Assembly (NCBI RefSeq): GCF_039962255.1
Contig: NZ_JAMPKY010000004.1
Coordinates: forward strand, 416,467-480,466
DNA length: 64,000 nt
DNA from: Leptolyngbya subtilissima AS-A7
GTDB lineage: Bacteria; Cyanobacteriota; Cyanobacteriia; Phormidesmidales; Phormidesmidaceae
Direction: 5' to 3'
Of the stretch, positions 9,260 through 19,415 are shown one piece after another. The translations under genes and the position numbers were made by a program. The notes under the pieces were generated by a model. That model was not told where the DNA came from. It saw only the letters and a list, made by a program, of their open reading frames with translations, and did no database searches. Numbering within the stretch: position 1 is the stretch's first letter; every line of letters starts with the position of its first letter.

Positions 9260-12200
9260 ATGCCACCCTTCGACTGCGCTGTTCTAGTCATCAGTGATGC
9301 AGATGTAACGGCGAGTTCACTTCAGAACCTGCTAGAGCAGGCTGATCAGGGTTTGGGGCAGGTGCTGGCTGTGGGCTACGACGGGCCAATTTTAGAGCTG
9401 TGCCATGCCCACAACCTGCGGCTGATTTTCTTAGACGCTGATCGGCCAGATACGCGGAAATTTGATTGCCTCAAACAGCTGAAAGCTCACCTCGGCGATC
9501 GCTGCCCGCCTATTGTGGCGATCGGCCCCAACGAGGCCGACACGGCAACCCAAGCTTTAAAGGCAGGGGCGACCGACTATTGGGTGCAAGAGCGACTTTC
9601 CCCGGCTCGTCTGCGCCAGACCCTAGAGGCTTTACCCTGGGCTGATCACCAGCCAGCGATCGCTGAGCTTGATGCCTTTCGGGTGACGCTCTCCGATGCG
9701 CTGCGATCGCTGGCCGACCCGATCGAGATTCAAGTCACGGCCAGCCGCATCCTCGGTGAATATCTCAATGCCAGCCGCACCCTATACTTTGAGTGCCGCA
9801 ATGACATCTACTGTGTTGAACGGGATTACACCAGCGGTGTGGATACCATCGCGGGCTGCTATCCCGTCACTGCATTTGGTCTAACCATTTTTTCCGAATT
9901 CTGCGCCGGGCGATCGGTGGTGGTGGCCGATGTCGTCGCTGACCCTCGGCTCTCGCCTGCCGAGCGAGCCACCTATGCATCAGTTCAAATTCTCGCTTAC
10001 ATGGGTATCCCGCTGGTCAAAAATGGTAATTTTGTCGCCGGTTTGGCGGTTCACTCCTCGACGCCCCGCATCTGGACCCAGGCAGAGGTAAACCTGGCAG
10101 AAGAAACTGCTGAACGCACCTGGGCAGCGGTCGAACGGGCCCAGGCAGAAGTGGCTCTAAACCAGTCAGAAGAAAAATATCGCACCCTGTTTCAAAACAT
10201 CGATCAGGGGTTTTGTCTGCTTGAGCTGATCTTTGACGAGCAGGGCCAGGCGGTGGACTTTCGGTGTTTAGAAACCAACCCGGCTTTTGTGAAACATGCA
10301 GGGCAGCCCATGGCGGGCAAACGCATTCGCGAGCTAGTGCCCGACTTTGAGCAGATCTGGATCGATACCTACGGGCAGGTTGCCCTGACCGGCAAACCGG
10401 TACGGCTCGAACATGTGGTGAAAGGGCTGGGCAACCAGTGGTTTGAGACCTCGGCATTTCGCTACGGTGGCGCAGGGAGTCGCATCGTCGCCGTCCTCTT
10501 CACCAACATCACCGATCGCAAACAGGCTGAACTGTCGTTGAAAGACAGTGAAGAGCAGTTTCGTCTGCTGTCAGAAATCAGCCCAGTAGGAATTTTTCGC
10601 AACGATATCCACGGGCAATGCACCTACGCCAACGCCAAAACCCTAGAAATTACCGGGCTCTTCCTAGAAGAAAACTTGGGTGGCGGGTGGGGAAAGTATT
10701 TACACCCCGACGATCGCGACTGGATGTATGCCGCCTGGTTAACGTTTGTCGAGCAAACTCGCCTGGGTCAACCTGCGACTTATTATGTTGAGCATCGCTT
10801 TCTCTATCAAGATGGTTCCCTCCGGTGGGTACTGGGCCAAGCGGTGCCCGAGCACAATGGCCAGGGCGAGCTGGTTGGGTTCATTGGCACCGTCACCGAC
10901 ATCACCGATCGCAAACAGGCTCAAGAAAAACTGACGCGGGAGCTAAACCGCAGTAAGGCGCTTTTGGAGGGCTCCTCCGATGGCATTGTGGTTTTAAACC
11001 TGCAGGGCTACGTGGTTGCGGCCAACGAAAGCTATGCCCGCATGCTGGGGCGTACCCTAGAAGACACGCTGACGCTCCACGTATCCGACTGGGATGCCCA
11101 ATGGAGTCCGGCAGAACTCAACCGTATCGTAGCCTCGCGGCAGTTTGTGGGCCGCACCTTTGAGACCGTCCATCGCTGCCAAGATGGCTCCACCTACGAT
11201 GTCGAAGTTACCGTCAGCGCAGTCGATACCGACGATGAGTTTTTGCATCTCTGCATTTGTCGAGATATCAGCGAGCGCAAACGCCACGAAGCAAACGCAG
11301 CTTTTTTGGTAGAAGTCACGAGCGATCTGTCTCGGCTGACTACCGCCGAAGAGATTATGCAAACCACCGGGGCCAAACTGGGGGCTTATCTACAGCTATC
11401 TGACTGTTCATTTGTTGTGCTCGATCATGTTGCTCAGGAAGCAACCATCACCTACGATTGGCACCTAGAGAATGGCATACCCCTGACTGGGGTCTACCGC
11501 CTCTCTGACTTTTTGACCCCCGACTTTTTGCGCGACACCCGCGACGGCAAACCCTTCGTAGTCTGCGACACGGAGACCGATCCGCGCACCAATGCTGCCA
11601 ACTATGCCAGCCTCAATATTCACGCCTTCTGCACCGTGTCATTTCATCAAGATGGTCAGCTGCGATCGCTGCTGGCAGTTTACGATGCCAAACCCCGCCA
11701 GTGGCGCGCTGACGAAATCGAACTGGTGGGTGAACTGACCAATCAAATTTTTCCACGGCTAGAGCGCGCCCGGGCGGATGCAGCCCTGCAACGCTACAAC
11801 GAGACCCTAGAAACGCGAGTGGCCGAGCGCACCGCCGAACTCTCCCAAAGCCTAGCCGCTCTGCAACAGTCTGAAGAACGACTGCACCACCTGGCCCACC
11901 ACGACCCGCTCACCGGTTTGCCCAATCGGCTGTGGCTCAACCTTCACCTAGAGCAAAGTATTCAGCAGGCCACTCGGCAACAGACCAAGCTAGCGGTGTT
12001 GTTTGTCGATCTCGATCGCTTCAAGCACATCAACGACAGCCTGGGCCATCGGGCTGGGGATGGTCTGCTTCAGCAGCTGGGCGATCGCCTGCGCCAAGGC
12101 TTGCGGACCAACGACTGCATCGCCCGCATCAGCGGTGATGAGTTTGTCGTCGTCCTCGAAGATGTCAAAGATGTCGCCCACATTGGCACCGCGATTTCTC

Positions 12201-13210
12201 GACTAATGACGGTGTTTGAAGCGCCCTTCAAACTCGAAGGGCAGACCGTGCACATGACCTCTAGCATCGGCATCAGTCTGTTCCCTGATGACAGTAGCGA
12301 AGCGGCGACGCTGTTGCGCTATGCCGACACCGCCATGTACGAAGCCAAAGAAGAAGGCCGCAATACCTATCGGTTTTATGCCGAAGAAATGACCGCCACA
12401 GCCTTTGAGCATGTCTTGTTTGGCAATGCGCTGCGCAACGCCCTCCAGCAGCACGAGCTACACCTGGTATATCAGCCCCAAATTAATCTACAGTCGCAGC
12501 AATGGGTGGGGCTCGAGGTGCTGTTGCGCTGGCAACATCCAGAGCTGGGGGAGATCTCCCCTGCTCAATTTATCCCAATTGCCGAGCAAAGCGGCCTGAT
12601 TCACGAGATTGGCACTTGGGTATTGCAGTCGGCCTGTTGCCAAGCCAAGACCTGGCTTGACAGCGGGTTAGACCTTGGCCGCATTGCCGTCAACGTAGCG
12701 GCCTCGCAACTCAACCACGAAAACTTTGTCCAGGTGGTTGAGGATGTGCTGCGCAAAAGCGGGTTGCCCCCCTGCCACCTAGAGCTAGAAGTGACAGAAC
12801 GCCTGGTGATGCAGCGCACCGAGGCCAAAATTCAGCAGCTCAAACAGCTGCGGCAGCTGGGTATTCAAATTGCGATCGATGATTTTGGCACGGGCTATTC
12901 GTCGCTGAGCTACCTAAAACTGCTGCCCATCGATAAACTCAAAATTGATAAGTCTTTTGTCTGCGATATTCCTCACGATGCCAACGATATGGCGATCGCC
13001 GCAGCAGTAATCGCCCTGGGGCAGGCCCTAGGAATGACCATCATTGCCGAAGGCGTTGAGCAGGAAGCCCAAGTGGCTTTCCTAAAACTCAAGGGCTGCC
13101 ACGAAGCCCAGGGATATCTCTATAGCCAACCGCTCAGACCAGAGATGGTTTCAGAAATTTGGAACCGCCACCATCCCCAAAACAATGGCGCCAATCTGCG
13201 GATTGAATAA
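9260..13210 (+). CDS. Receiver-like/GAF/PAS/GGDEF/EAL cyclic-di-GMP signalling protein
   Basis: About 1316 aa. In order: a receiver-like domain (1-125, Asp in LIFLDADRP), GAF (about 150-305), PAS (310-430), PAS with PAC (435-560), PAS (565-690), GAF (690-850), a short coiled coil, GGDEF and EAL. The cyclase signature is SGDEF at 958-962, a form active in many proteins. The phosphodiesterase signature is EVL at 1086-1088 instead of EAL, with DDFGTGYSSLSYL (D1207-D1208) intact, so either activity is possible. No membrane segment is seen, so it acts in the cytoplasm. The start is taken as the ATG at 9260; a TTG at 9233 would add nine unlikely residues. The receiver-like domain suggests control by a kinase not in this window. 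Confidence 0.92.
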   Translation: MPPFDCAVLVISDADVTASSLQNLLEQADQGLGQVLAVGYDGPILELCHAHNLRLIFLDADRPDTRKFDCLKQLKAHLGDRCPPIVAIGPNEADTATQALKAGATDYWVQERLSPARLRQTLEALPWADHQPAIAELDAFRVTLSDALRSLADPIEIQVTASRILGEYLNASRTLYFECRNDIYCVERDYTSGVDTIAGCYPVTAFGLTIFSEFCAGRSVVVADVVADPRLSPAERATYASVQILAYMGIPLVKNGNFVAGLAVHSSTPRIWTQAEVNLAEETAERTWAAVERAQAEVALNQSEEKYRTLFQNIDQGFCLLELIFDEQGQAVDFRCLETNPAFVKHAGQPMAGKRIRELVPDFEQIWIDTYGQVALTGKPVRLEHVVKGLGNQWFETSAFRYGGAGSRIVAVLFTNITDRKQAELSLKDSEEQFRLLSEISPVGIFRNDIHGQCTYANAKTLEITGLFLEENLGGGWGKYLHPDDRDWMYAAWLTFVEQTRLGQPATYYVEHRFLYQDGSLRWVLGQAVPEHNGQGELVGFIGTVTDITDRKQAQEKLTRELNRSKALLEGSSDGIVVLNLQGYVVAANESYARMLGRTLEDTLTLHVSDWDAQWSPAELNRIVASRQFVGRTFETVHRCQDGSTYDVEVTVSAVDTDDEFLHLCICRDISERKRHEANAAFLVEVTSDLSRLTTAEEIMQTTGAKLGAYLQLSDCSFVVLDHVAQEATITYDWHLENGIPLTGVYRLSDFLTPDFLRDTRDGKPFVVCDTETDPRTNAANYASLNIHAFCTVSFHQDGQLRSLLAVYDAKPRQWRADEIELVGELTNQIFPRLERARADAALQRYNETLETRVAERTAELSQSLAALQQSEERLHHLAHHDPLTGLPNRLWLNLHLEQSIQQATRQQTKLAVLFVDLDRFKHINDSLGHRAGDGLLQQLGDRLRQGLRTNDCIARISGDEFVVVLEDVKDVAHIGTAISRLMTVFEAPFKLEGQTVHMTSSIGISLFPDDSSEAATLLRYADTAMYEAKEEGRNTYRFYAEEMTATAFEHVLFGNALRNALQQHELHLVYQPQINLQSQQWVGLEVLLRWQHPELGEISPAQFIPIAEQSGLIHEIGTWVLQSACCQAKTWLDSGLDLGRIAVNVAASQLNHENFVQVVEDVLRKSGLPPCHLELEVTERLVMQRTEAKIQQLKQLRQLGIQIAIDDFGTGYSSLSYLKLLPIDKLKIDKSFVCDIPHDANDMAIAAAVIALGQALGMTIIAEGVEQEAQVAFLKLKGCHEAQGYLYSQPLRPEMVSEIWNRHHPQNNGANLRIE

Positions 13211-13233
13211 GCAGCACTTAATCCATGAGCAGA

Positions 13234-13250
13234 AGTCTCTTCTTGAGACT
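13234..13250. repeat. AGTCTC/GAGACT hairpin 1
   Basis: Six-base arms AGTCTC and GAGACT with the loop TTCTT, just after the GGDEF/EAL gene. No T run follows, so it is not a typical terminator. Confidence 0.6.
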
Positions 13251-13689
13251 CGGCCAAGCTTTTAAAGGACTAATAAAGAGAGTTTTGAGTCTTGCCTTAA
13301 GAACTAGCAAGGGGCAGCGCACCATCCTACCTCCTGAGCAGGGCCTAGAAGGGGATAGATATCTACCGTTCCGCAGCTGAGGCTGTCTACCCCAGACTAT
13401 TCTTGAAGCTGGAATGGTGCAGCAGCTCTCAGGTCTGAATAGTTGCCTATCACGCAAACAATCAAACGCCTAAAACCTTTGCAGAAAAACGGTTTCGGGA
13501 TCATCAAATTTTGAGAGGACTAAAATTGGACTAAAATTTTGAGCCTTTTTGGAACCCCATTGAGGCGTGTTGCTTCAGGTCATTGAGACCTAGGGGTGCT
13601 GCCTCGCCGCCACATAAGGATAGCTGACACGCCTCAACTCGACTCATGATGTCATTGCCAAAATCTGCAATAGACTCTATCTCACAGAC

Positions 13690-13715
13690 GGTCTCTTAAG
13701 ACTCTTAATGAGACC
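13690..13715. repeat. GGTCTC/GAGACC hairpin 2
   Basis: Arms GGTCTCTTAAG and CTTAATGAGACC pair along 11 bases with one bulge around a 3-base loop. Same core word as the elements at 13234, 23083 and 24403. Confidence 0.65.
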
Positions 13716-13878
13716 AGCAAAGAGATTCATAGGTCTTGCTACGAGACTATTTGGTTAGAGCCAGGCAGTTTAGCTAGAGCTAAGAGAAGTGTTGGTGATG
13801 TGAGCGCACTCTCAACCCCTCCTCCCTTTAGCACTCCTCACACACACCTAAAAGCAGCAACTCTCAAAGCCAAGTCTT

Positions 13879-13901
13879 TTTAGTCTTAAAATAAGACTAA
13901 A
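13879..13901. repeat. TTTAGTCTTA/TAAGACTAAA perfect hairpin 3
   Basis: A perfect 10-bp inverted repeat with an AAA centre. It is followed 16 bp later by AGTCTC AAAA TGAGAT, another dyad of the same kind. Confidence 0.7.
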
Positions 13902-14717
13902 TTCTGCACGTCAGAGTCTCAAAATGAGATTTAGGAAGAGCAAAATTACAAACTTGCCAAACCTAATTCCTTAGGTATAGGCAATTTATCCCAAAATCTG
14001 AAATTTGAGACGGCTACTCTTATCTATCACCTAGCCTAAAGACTGAGAGAGTAGTGTGGAAAATTGAACATTCCTATATTTTCCTCGTGATCCCAAAGGG
14101 TTTGGCAACGCATTCAAGAGCTAGCCTGGATGTTTGTGCAAACTCAAAATGCCTAATAGCCCAATCTTTACAAAAGTTATTTGCGATAGATTTCAATTAT
14201 GGGTTGGGCAAATAGCGGAAAGCTATAATTAAATGAAATAATGGGTGTCTTCAAAAAAGTCAAAAGGCTTTTTGTGGCAATCCCTTAACAAAATATGGCT
14301 CCCTTGAGTCATTGACTAGACCGTCCAAAGTAATCAAATGACAAAAGCTCTTGCGCCAGTTTAAATTAGTTGTTGCCAGTAATCGATTAAAACCGATACT
14401 AAAATGATTGATTGAGGCTTAGAGTATTTAGATTTTGATTGCCGACTTCAAACCATCAGGTAATAGGCTGAGGGATCAATGCCCTAACGCATCAGGCCTA
14501 ATCCTTTAGCTATCGCCCCCGCTTCAAGGCTATTAAAAACGGCAGTTGACTTGCCTAAGGTAAGTTGCTGCTAGTTTATCCATGCTTCTAGTTCCTCCGT
14601 CACTCACTGGCGAAGGAAAACGTTTGGCAGTTTCTCTCTTCTTGATTTAGTTACTCAAGTCACACAACGCGAACGGGTCACCGCTTTCGGTCTACATCCC
14701 CTCACTTCCCAGCCGCT

Positions 14718-16772
14718 ATGACTACCCCAACTCTCTTCAATCTCGCGCTTCGCGAAGCGTATAGCCTGTGGCACCCCAAAAACGCGAACCAAATCGAACC
14801 GAGTATTCCTACAGGAGCTGCATGTCCCAGTCCCGCCATCCTTCACCGTACCCTGCCGTCTTTGCTCGATGGTGCTGATGGCTTAGCTATCATCAATGAT
14901 CGCGCGCTCAATCAATGGCGCAAAGGGAGATGGCAGTCTTTTTCCACTGAAGCTTTTCGTCGGGCGGTAGAAGAATTTGCCCTGGGGTTAGAGACTTTTG
15001 GGTTGCAACGGGGCGATCGCGTTGCCCTAATGATGCACAGCGATGTGGGGTTTGCGATCGCCGACTTCGGCACCTTGCTGGCTGGGTTCGTCAACGTGCC
15101 CATCGACCTTACCCAGACCATCGAAAACATTCTGCTGATTTTGCAAGAGGTTGAAGCGCCGCTGCTGGTGATCTCTAACCCTGCCTTGCTCGAACAAATT
15201 CGCCCCTACTTGTGGGAAGTGCCCACCTTGAAAACCGTGATTGTGGCCGAGGTGCCTGACGGTTGGCAGGCTGAGCAGACCGGAGGCAGTGAGGTTTCAG
15301 CCTCGGATGCAGTGCTGCCGATACCAGCTTCTGAAACCTGTTTACAAATTCCCCATCTACTCTGTGAAACTCCTACTCAGCAGCCGTGTCTGCCAGTACC
15401 CCAGGCGCTGCGGGTGTGCTCTTTAGCCGAGGTGCGTGAGTGGGGACGACCGGGGTGGTCAACCGAGGCTATTCAGACTTTGGAAGATGCGATCGCCCCC
15501 GCCGATTTAGCCACCATCATCTACATTGCCAGCGAGACCAAGCGCCCTAAGGGGGTGATGCTCAGTCATGAGGCGATCGCCGCCAACGTGTTGGCTTCAT
15601 TTTCTAGCTATCCCAACCTTCAAACCGGTCCCGACGAAGTCGCCCTGCTGTTTTTGCCCCTCAACCACATCTTTGCCCGCGTGTTTTTATATGGGCATTT
15701 GGCTTGGGGCCACAGCATTTATTTCTCAGACCCCAACCACCTAATCAAGCACTTGCGTCGAGTCAAGCCCACTCTTTTAATTACTGTGCCTCGGCTGTTA
15801 GAGAAAGTGCATGAGCGCATTCTCGACCAAGTTAACCACCTCAGCCATTTCGACCGCCGAGTGCTGCAATGGGCCATCAATCTCACAGCTCGGTTCGACC
15901 CTAGTCAGCCGCCCCAAAAGCTCTACCGTCTGCAAATGCAGCTGGCCGAACGGCTCGTGTTTGTCAAATGGCGTGAGGTGTTTGGCGGCCGGCTCAAAGC
16001 CTGTATCTGTGGTGGCGCCGCCCTATCTAGCAACCTCGTCAAGTTTTTCTCGGCGGCGGGGGTGCCCGTCTATCAAGGCTACGGCCTCACCGAAACCAGC
16101 GGCGTCCTCACCTATACTCGCGCTGGCCATAACCGCCCCGGCACCGTTGGCCTGCCTATTCCCGGCGTTGAGATTGCCCTCGCCGCCGACCAAGAAGTTT
16201 TGGTGCGCGCGCCCTTTCTCATGCAGGGCTACTACCACGACCCTGCTGCCACCGCCGTCGCCCTCACTCCCGATGGCTGGCTACACACCGGCGACTTCGG
16301 CACCCTCGATACCGATGGCTTTCTCACCATCACCGGGGTGAAGAAGGCCCTATTCAAACTCTGCACCGGCAAATATGTCTCCCCCCGCCCCCTAGAGCAA
16401 GAGCTAATGGCCTCCCCCTTGGTGGCCAAGGCCATCACCGTCGGTGCTAACCACAAGTTCTGCGCCATGGTGATCGTTCCTGACCTAGACGCCCTGCGCC
16501 ACCAGGTCGAGCATTGGGACCTTGACCTCACCCAACCCGACTGGTGGCACCATCCCCGCATCACTGCCCTTTACCAAAGCCTGATCGACACCGCCAATTG
16601 CCATTTCCCCTACTGGTCCACCGTGCGCAAATTTGCCCTAGTTGATCAAAGCGAGGGGCTAGATGAGGTGGTGGAGCGGTTGTATGGGGACGGAGGAGTT
16701 AGGGGGGATGGAGGAGATGAAGGGGATGGGGAGGCTTGTCCGGTGTACGCGCGATCGCTAATGCGCTACTAG
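14718..16772 (+). CDS. Long-chain acyl-CoA synthetase-like AMP-binding protein, motif-degenerate
   Basis: 684 aa of the ANL superfamily and first gene of the fatty-acid cluster. Its expected role is activation of fatty acids to acyl-CoA. The fold motifs YQGYGLTETSG, GWLHTGDFGTLDTDGFLTITG and KLCTGKYVSPRPLE are present. However, the ATP P-loop, normally TSGTTGxPKG, reads ASETKRPKG (271-279), and the C-terminal segment that should carry the catalytic lysine (TPTLKxKR type) is missing: the protein passes from LVDQSEG to VVERLYGDGG and then a Gly/Asp/Glu low-complexity tail encoded by GA-rich DNA. Activity is therefore doubtful; it may be a degenerate or specialised paralogue. There is an insert rich in Pro/Cys/Gln near 190-240. 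Confidence 0.85.
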   Translation: MTTPTLFNLALREAYSLWHPKNANQIEPSIPTGAACPSPAILHRTLPSLLDGADGLAIINDRALNQWRKGRWQSFSTEAFRRAVEEFALGLETFGLQRGDRVALMMHSDVGFAIADFGTLLAGFVNVPIDLTQTIENILLILQEVEAPLLVISNPALLEQIRPYLWEVPTLKTVIVAEVPDGWQAEQTGGSEVSASDAVLPIPASETCLQIPHLLCETPTQQPCLPVPQALRVCSLAEVREWGRPGWSTEAIQTLEDAIAPADLATIIYIASETKRPKGVMLSHEAIAANVLASFSSYPNLQTGPDEVALLFLPLNHIFARVFLYGHLAWGHSIYFSDPNHLIKHLRRVKPTLLITVPRLLEKVHERILDQVNHLSHFDRRVLQWAINLTARFDPSQPPQKLYRLQMQLAERLVFVKWREVFGGRLKACICGGAALSSNLVKFFSAAGVPVYQGYGLTETSGVLTYTRAGHNRPGTVGLPIPGVEIALAADQEVLVRAPFLMQGYYHDPAATAVALTPDGWLHTGDFGTLDTDGFLTITGVKKALFKLCTGKYVSPRPLEQELMASPLVAKAITVGANHKFCAMVIVPDLDALRHQVEHWDLDLTQPDWWHHPRITALYQSLIDTANCHFPYWSTVRKFALVDQSEGLDEVVERLYGDGGVRGDGGDEGDGEACPVYARSLMRY

Positions 16773-16929
16773 GAGGTTTGGGAGTGATGGAGTGATTAGG
16801 TAATGGAGTGATTGGGCTACAAGTCACCTCTCCCCCACCTTCCTCATCTCCCTCACCTCCTCATCCCCACTCCCTACTCCATCACTCCCCCACTCCATCA
16901 CTGCCCACCCACCACACAAGGAGCCAGCT
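16773..16929. repeat. GA-rich/CT-rich hairpin-forming spacer
   Basis: The first half repeats GGAGTGATGGAGTGATT and related words; the second half is nearly its complement (ACTCCATCACTCCCCCACT and CT-rich runs). The RNA could fold into a long imperfect hairpin between the synthetase and fadN. The AAGGAG ribosome site for fadN (16918-16923) lies at its end. A sister spacer occurs at 19303-19415. Confidence 0.75.
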
Positions 16930-19302
16930 ATGCAAACACCATTCCGCACCGCCGCTGTTCTCGGAGCCGGGGTCATGGGTACCCAAATTGCGGCTCACTT
17001 GGCCAATGCCGGGCTTACAGTTCACCTGTTAGAACTGCCCTCCCCAAAAGGCAGCAAAAACGACTTGGTAGAAGGAGCTTTCAAAAAAGCCTGTAAGCAG
17101 TCGCCGCCAATTTTCTACAGTCAGCAAGCGGTGAAGCGAGTCATTCTGGGCAACTACGAAGAACATTTCGAGCGCCTGTCTACGGTGGACTGGGTAATTG
17201 AGGCGGTGGTCGAAAATCTCGCCGTCAAGCAGGAGTTGTTTGCGCGGGTCGAGCGCACCGTTGGCCCAGACGCAGTAATTTCTACCAACACCAGCGGGCT
17301 GCTGATTCGTCAGGTAGCTGAGGGGCGATCGAAATCCTTCAGAAAGCGGTTTTTGGGCACCCACTTCTTTAACCCGCCTCGCTACTTGAAACTGCTCGAA
17401 CTCATCCCCACCGCCGACACCGACCCCGCTGTGGTTGAGCGTGTGGCCGCCTTTGGCCGCGATCGCCTGGGTAAAGGCATCGTCGGGGCCAAAGACACCC
17501 CCAACTTCATTGCCAACCGCATCGGTGTCTTCGTGTCGATGCTGGGTCTGCGCTCCTTCATTCGGGGCGACTACACCATCGAAGAGATCGACACCCTCAC
17601 CGGCACCCTGGTGGGGCGGCCCAAGTCGGCCACCTTCCGCACCGCCGATTTGGTGGGGCTCGACACGCTGCTCTATGTCGCCGATAACCTCTATCCCGCC
17701 ATTCCCCACGACGAGCGGCGCGAGCTGTTTCAGCCCCCAGAGCTGATGCGCAAGCTAGTAGCCACCGGCACCTTAGGGGCCAAGTCGGGCCAGGGCTTTT
17801 ACAAAAAAGTAGAGGGCGAAATTCGCTCGCTAAATCCCAAAACCTTTGGCTATGAATCACCGCGCCCGGTAAACCTAGGAAATTTGGAAGGGCTGAAAAA
17901 ACACGATTTAGCTGAACGGCTGCGTCACTTATATAGAGATCGCAGCCGAGCCGGAGATTTCTTCCGCCAGACCATACTTGAAACCTTGGCCTACAGCGCC
18001 AACCGCATTCCCGAAATTGCCGACAGCCCCGCCGACATCGATCGCGCCATGACTTGGGGCTTTGGCTGGGAAATTGGCCCCTTCGCCATCTGGGATGCCT
18101 TAGGTTTTGACCGGGTAATTCAGGACATGACCCAGGCTGGGCTGACTCTGCCCCCCTGGCTAAAGCCCATGCAGGCGACTGGTGCCACGGGCTTCTATAG
18201 CTCCGACCCCGCCATCACCGCGCCCACCGTCTACGTGCCCGGCGAAAGCTATGTTGCTCTGGAAATCCCCAGCCATGAACTGCATCTAGTCGATTTAAAA
18301 GCCAAACCACCGCTCTGGCACAACAGCGAGGCCGCCCTGCTCGATGCTGGAGACGGAGTTGCTCTATTCGAGTTTCGCTCCAAGGCCAACACTCTCAGCA
18401 CCAAAGTAGTTGAAGGCCTCGGTGCTGCCCTCGAATGGCTGGCCGCCCACGACAACTACCACGGCATGGTGATTGGCAACGAAGGCCCCAACTTCTGCGT
18501 CGGCATCAACCTGGCCGAGGTAGGCAAAATCGCCCAGTGGGAAAACCTCAACCCCCTCAACCGCAACCATCGCACCATCGCCAAGCTGCTCAATGACGTC
18601 CAGACCCTAGTGCAGCGCATCTACTACTTCCCCAAACCCGTAGTTGCCGCCATTCAGGGGCGGGCGCTGGGGGGCGGCTGCGAACTCGCCATGGCCTGCC
18701 CCCACGTAGTCGCCGATGCCGAAACCTACATCGGCCTGGTGGAACTTGGGGTTGGCCTCATCCCCGCCGGGGGCGGCCTCATGCGCCTCGCCCGCTGGGC
18801 TAGCCAGCGCGCCATCTCCGACGAACCCGCCGACATTTTGCCCTGGTTGAAGCAGGTGTTTCGCACCGTCGGCATGGCCCAGGTTTCTAACAGCGCCCAC
18901 GAAGGCATCGAGCTAGGCTTTTTGCCTGCCACCACGCAGATCGTGATGAATGGCGATCGCCGCCTCTACGCCGCCAAGCAAGAAGTGCTTTGTCTCCACC
19001 GCATGGGCTACGCCCCCCCACCCCGCCAGCCCATCCCCGTGCTCGGCCAACCCGCCCGCGCCATGCTCGAACACATGGCCTACGTCATGCACGCTGGTAA
19101 CTACATCAGCGACTACGATCGCAGCCTCGCCAACCGCCTCGCCTACGTCCTCACCGGCGGTGACCTCACCATCCCCGGCTCCGTAGAGGAGTCCTATCTC
19201 TTCAACTTAGAGCGCGACAACTTCCTCCCCCTCATCGACGAACCCAAGACCAAAGAACGCCTGCTGCACATGCTGAAGACAAAGAAACCGCTGAGGAACT
19301 AG
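16930..19302 (+). CDS. fadN: 3-hydroxyacyl-CoA dehydrogenase/enoyl-CoA hydratase fusion (FadN type)
   Basis: 790 aa with the dehydrogenase first and the hydratase second. This is the order and size of Bacillus FadN and the reverse of E. coli FadB. The NAD fold is VLGAGVMGTQIAAHLANAG near the N-terminus, followed by the FLGTHFFNPPRYLKLLELI substrate region and a second C-terminal dehydrogenase segment. The hydratase part (about 455-790) has the oxyanion-hole motifs NEGPNFCVGINL and AAIQGRALGGGCELAMAC. It performs the hydration and second oxidation steps of beta-oxidation in the cytoplasm. Its ATG is preceded by AAGGAG. It sits between the acyl-CoA synthetase and the thiolase, an order like the Bacillus fadNAE operon. 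Confidence 0.93.
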   Translation: MQTPFRTAAVLGAGVMGTQIAAHLANAGLTVHLLELPSPKGSKNDLVEGAFKKACKQSPPIFYSQQAVKRVILGNYEEHFERLSTVDWVIEAVVENLAVKQELFARVERTVGPDAVISTNTSGLLIRQVAEGRSKSFRKRFLGTHFFNPPRYLKLLELIPTADTDPAVVERVAAFGRDRLGKGIVGAKDTPNFIANRIGVFVSMLGLRSFIRGDYTIEEIDTLTGTLVGRPKSATFRTADLVGLDTLLYVADNLYPAIPHDERRELFQPPELMRKLVATGTLGAKSGQGFYKKVEGEIRSLNPKTFGYESPRPVNLGNLEGLKKHDLAERLRHLYRDRSRAGDFFRQTILETLAYSANRIPEIADSPADIDRAMTWGFGWEIGPFAIWDALGFDRVIQDMTQAGLTLPPWLKPMQATGATGFYSSDPAITAPTVYVPGESYVALEIPSHELHLVDLKAKPPLWHNSEAALLDAGDGVALFEFRSKANTLSTKVVEGLGAALEWLAAHDNYHGMVIGNEGPNFCVGINLAEVGKIAQWENLNPLNRNHRTIAKLLNDVQTLVQRIYYFPKPVVAAIQGRALGGGCELAMACPHVVADAETYIGLVELGVGLIPAGGGLMRLARWASQRAISDEPADILPWLKQVFRTVGMAQVSNSAHEGIELGFLPATTQIVMNGDRRLYAAKQEVLCLHRMGYAPPPRQPIPVLGQPARAMLEHMAYVMHAGNYISDYDRSLANRLAYVLTGGDLTIPGSVEESYLFNLERDNFLPLIDEPKTKERLLHMLKTKKPLRN

Positions 19303-19415
19303 GGAGTGATGGAGTAACGGGGTGATGGAGTGTTCGTGTAATCACTCCCCCACCCTCCTACCCATCCACCCTCCCACCCATCCATCCCCACTCCCCTCCA
19401 CCGGAGCCTTCCGCT
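19303..19415. repeat. Second GA/CT-rich hairpin-forming spacer
   Basis: Opens with GGAGTGATGGAGTAACGGGG and GTGATGGAGTG and is followed by CACTCCCCCACCCTCC and further CT-rich words, mirroring the spacer at 16773. The thiolase ribosome site (CCGGAGCC) is just before 19416. Confidence 0.7.

Larger units (their letters stand above)
13211..14717. other. 1.5-kb gene-free region rich in AGTCTC/GAGACT dyads
   Basis: No frame here has a family signature or a ribosome site. The region holds many AGTCT, GAGACT and GGTCTC words, several as clear hairpins: 13234-13250 (AGTCTC TTCTT GAGACT), 13690-13715 (GGTCTCTTAAG pairing with CTTAATGAGACC) and 13879-13901 (TTTAGTCTTA AAA TAAGACTAAA, a perfect 10-bp stem). 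It lies between the GGDEF/EAL gene and the fatty-acid cluster. A promoter for the latter is likely in the AT-rich part after 14200, but I cannot fix it. An untranslated RNA is possible. Confidence 0.55.

Noticed and set aside
13218..13457. 79-aa minus-strand frame in the large spacer
   Set aside because: No ribosome site, odd composition (many Arg/Pro/Cys) and it spans the GAGACT words.
17029..17709. 226-aa open frame antisense to fadN
   Set aside because: Lies fully under the dehydrogenase domain and reads as repetitive Gly/Val/Glu text; no ribosome site.
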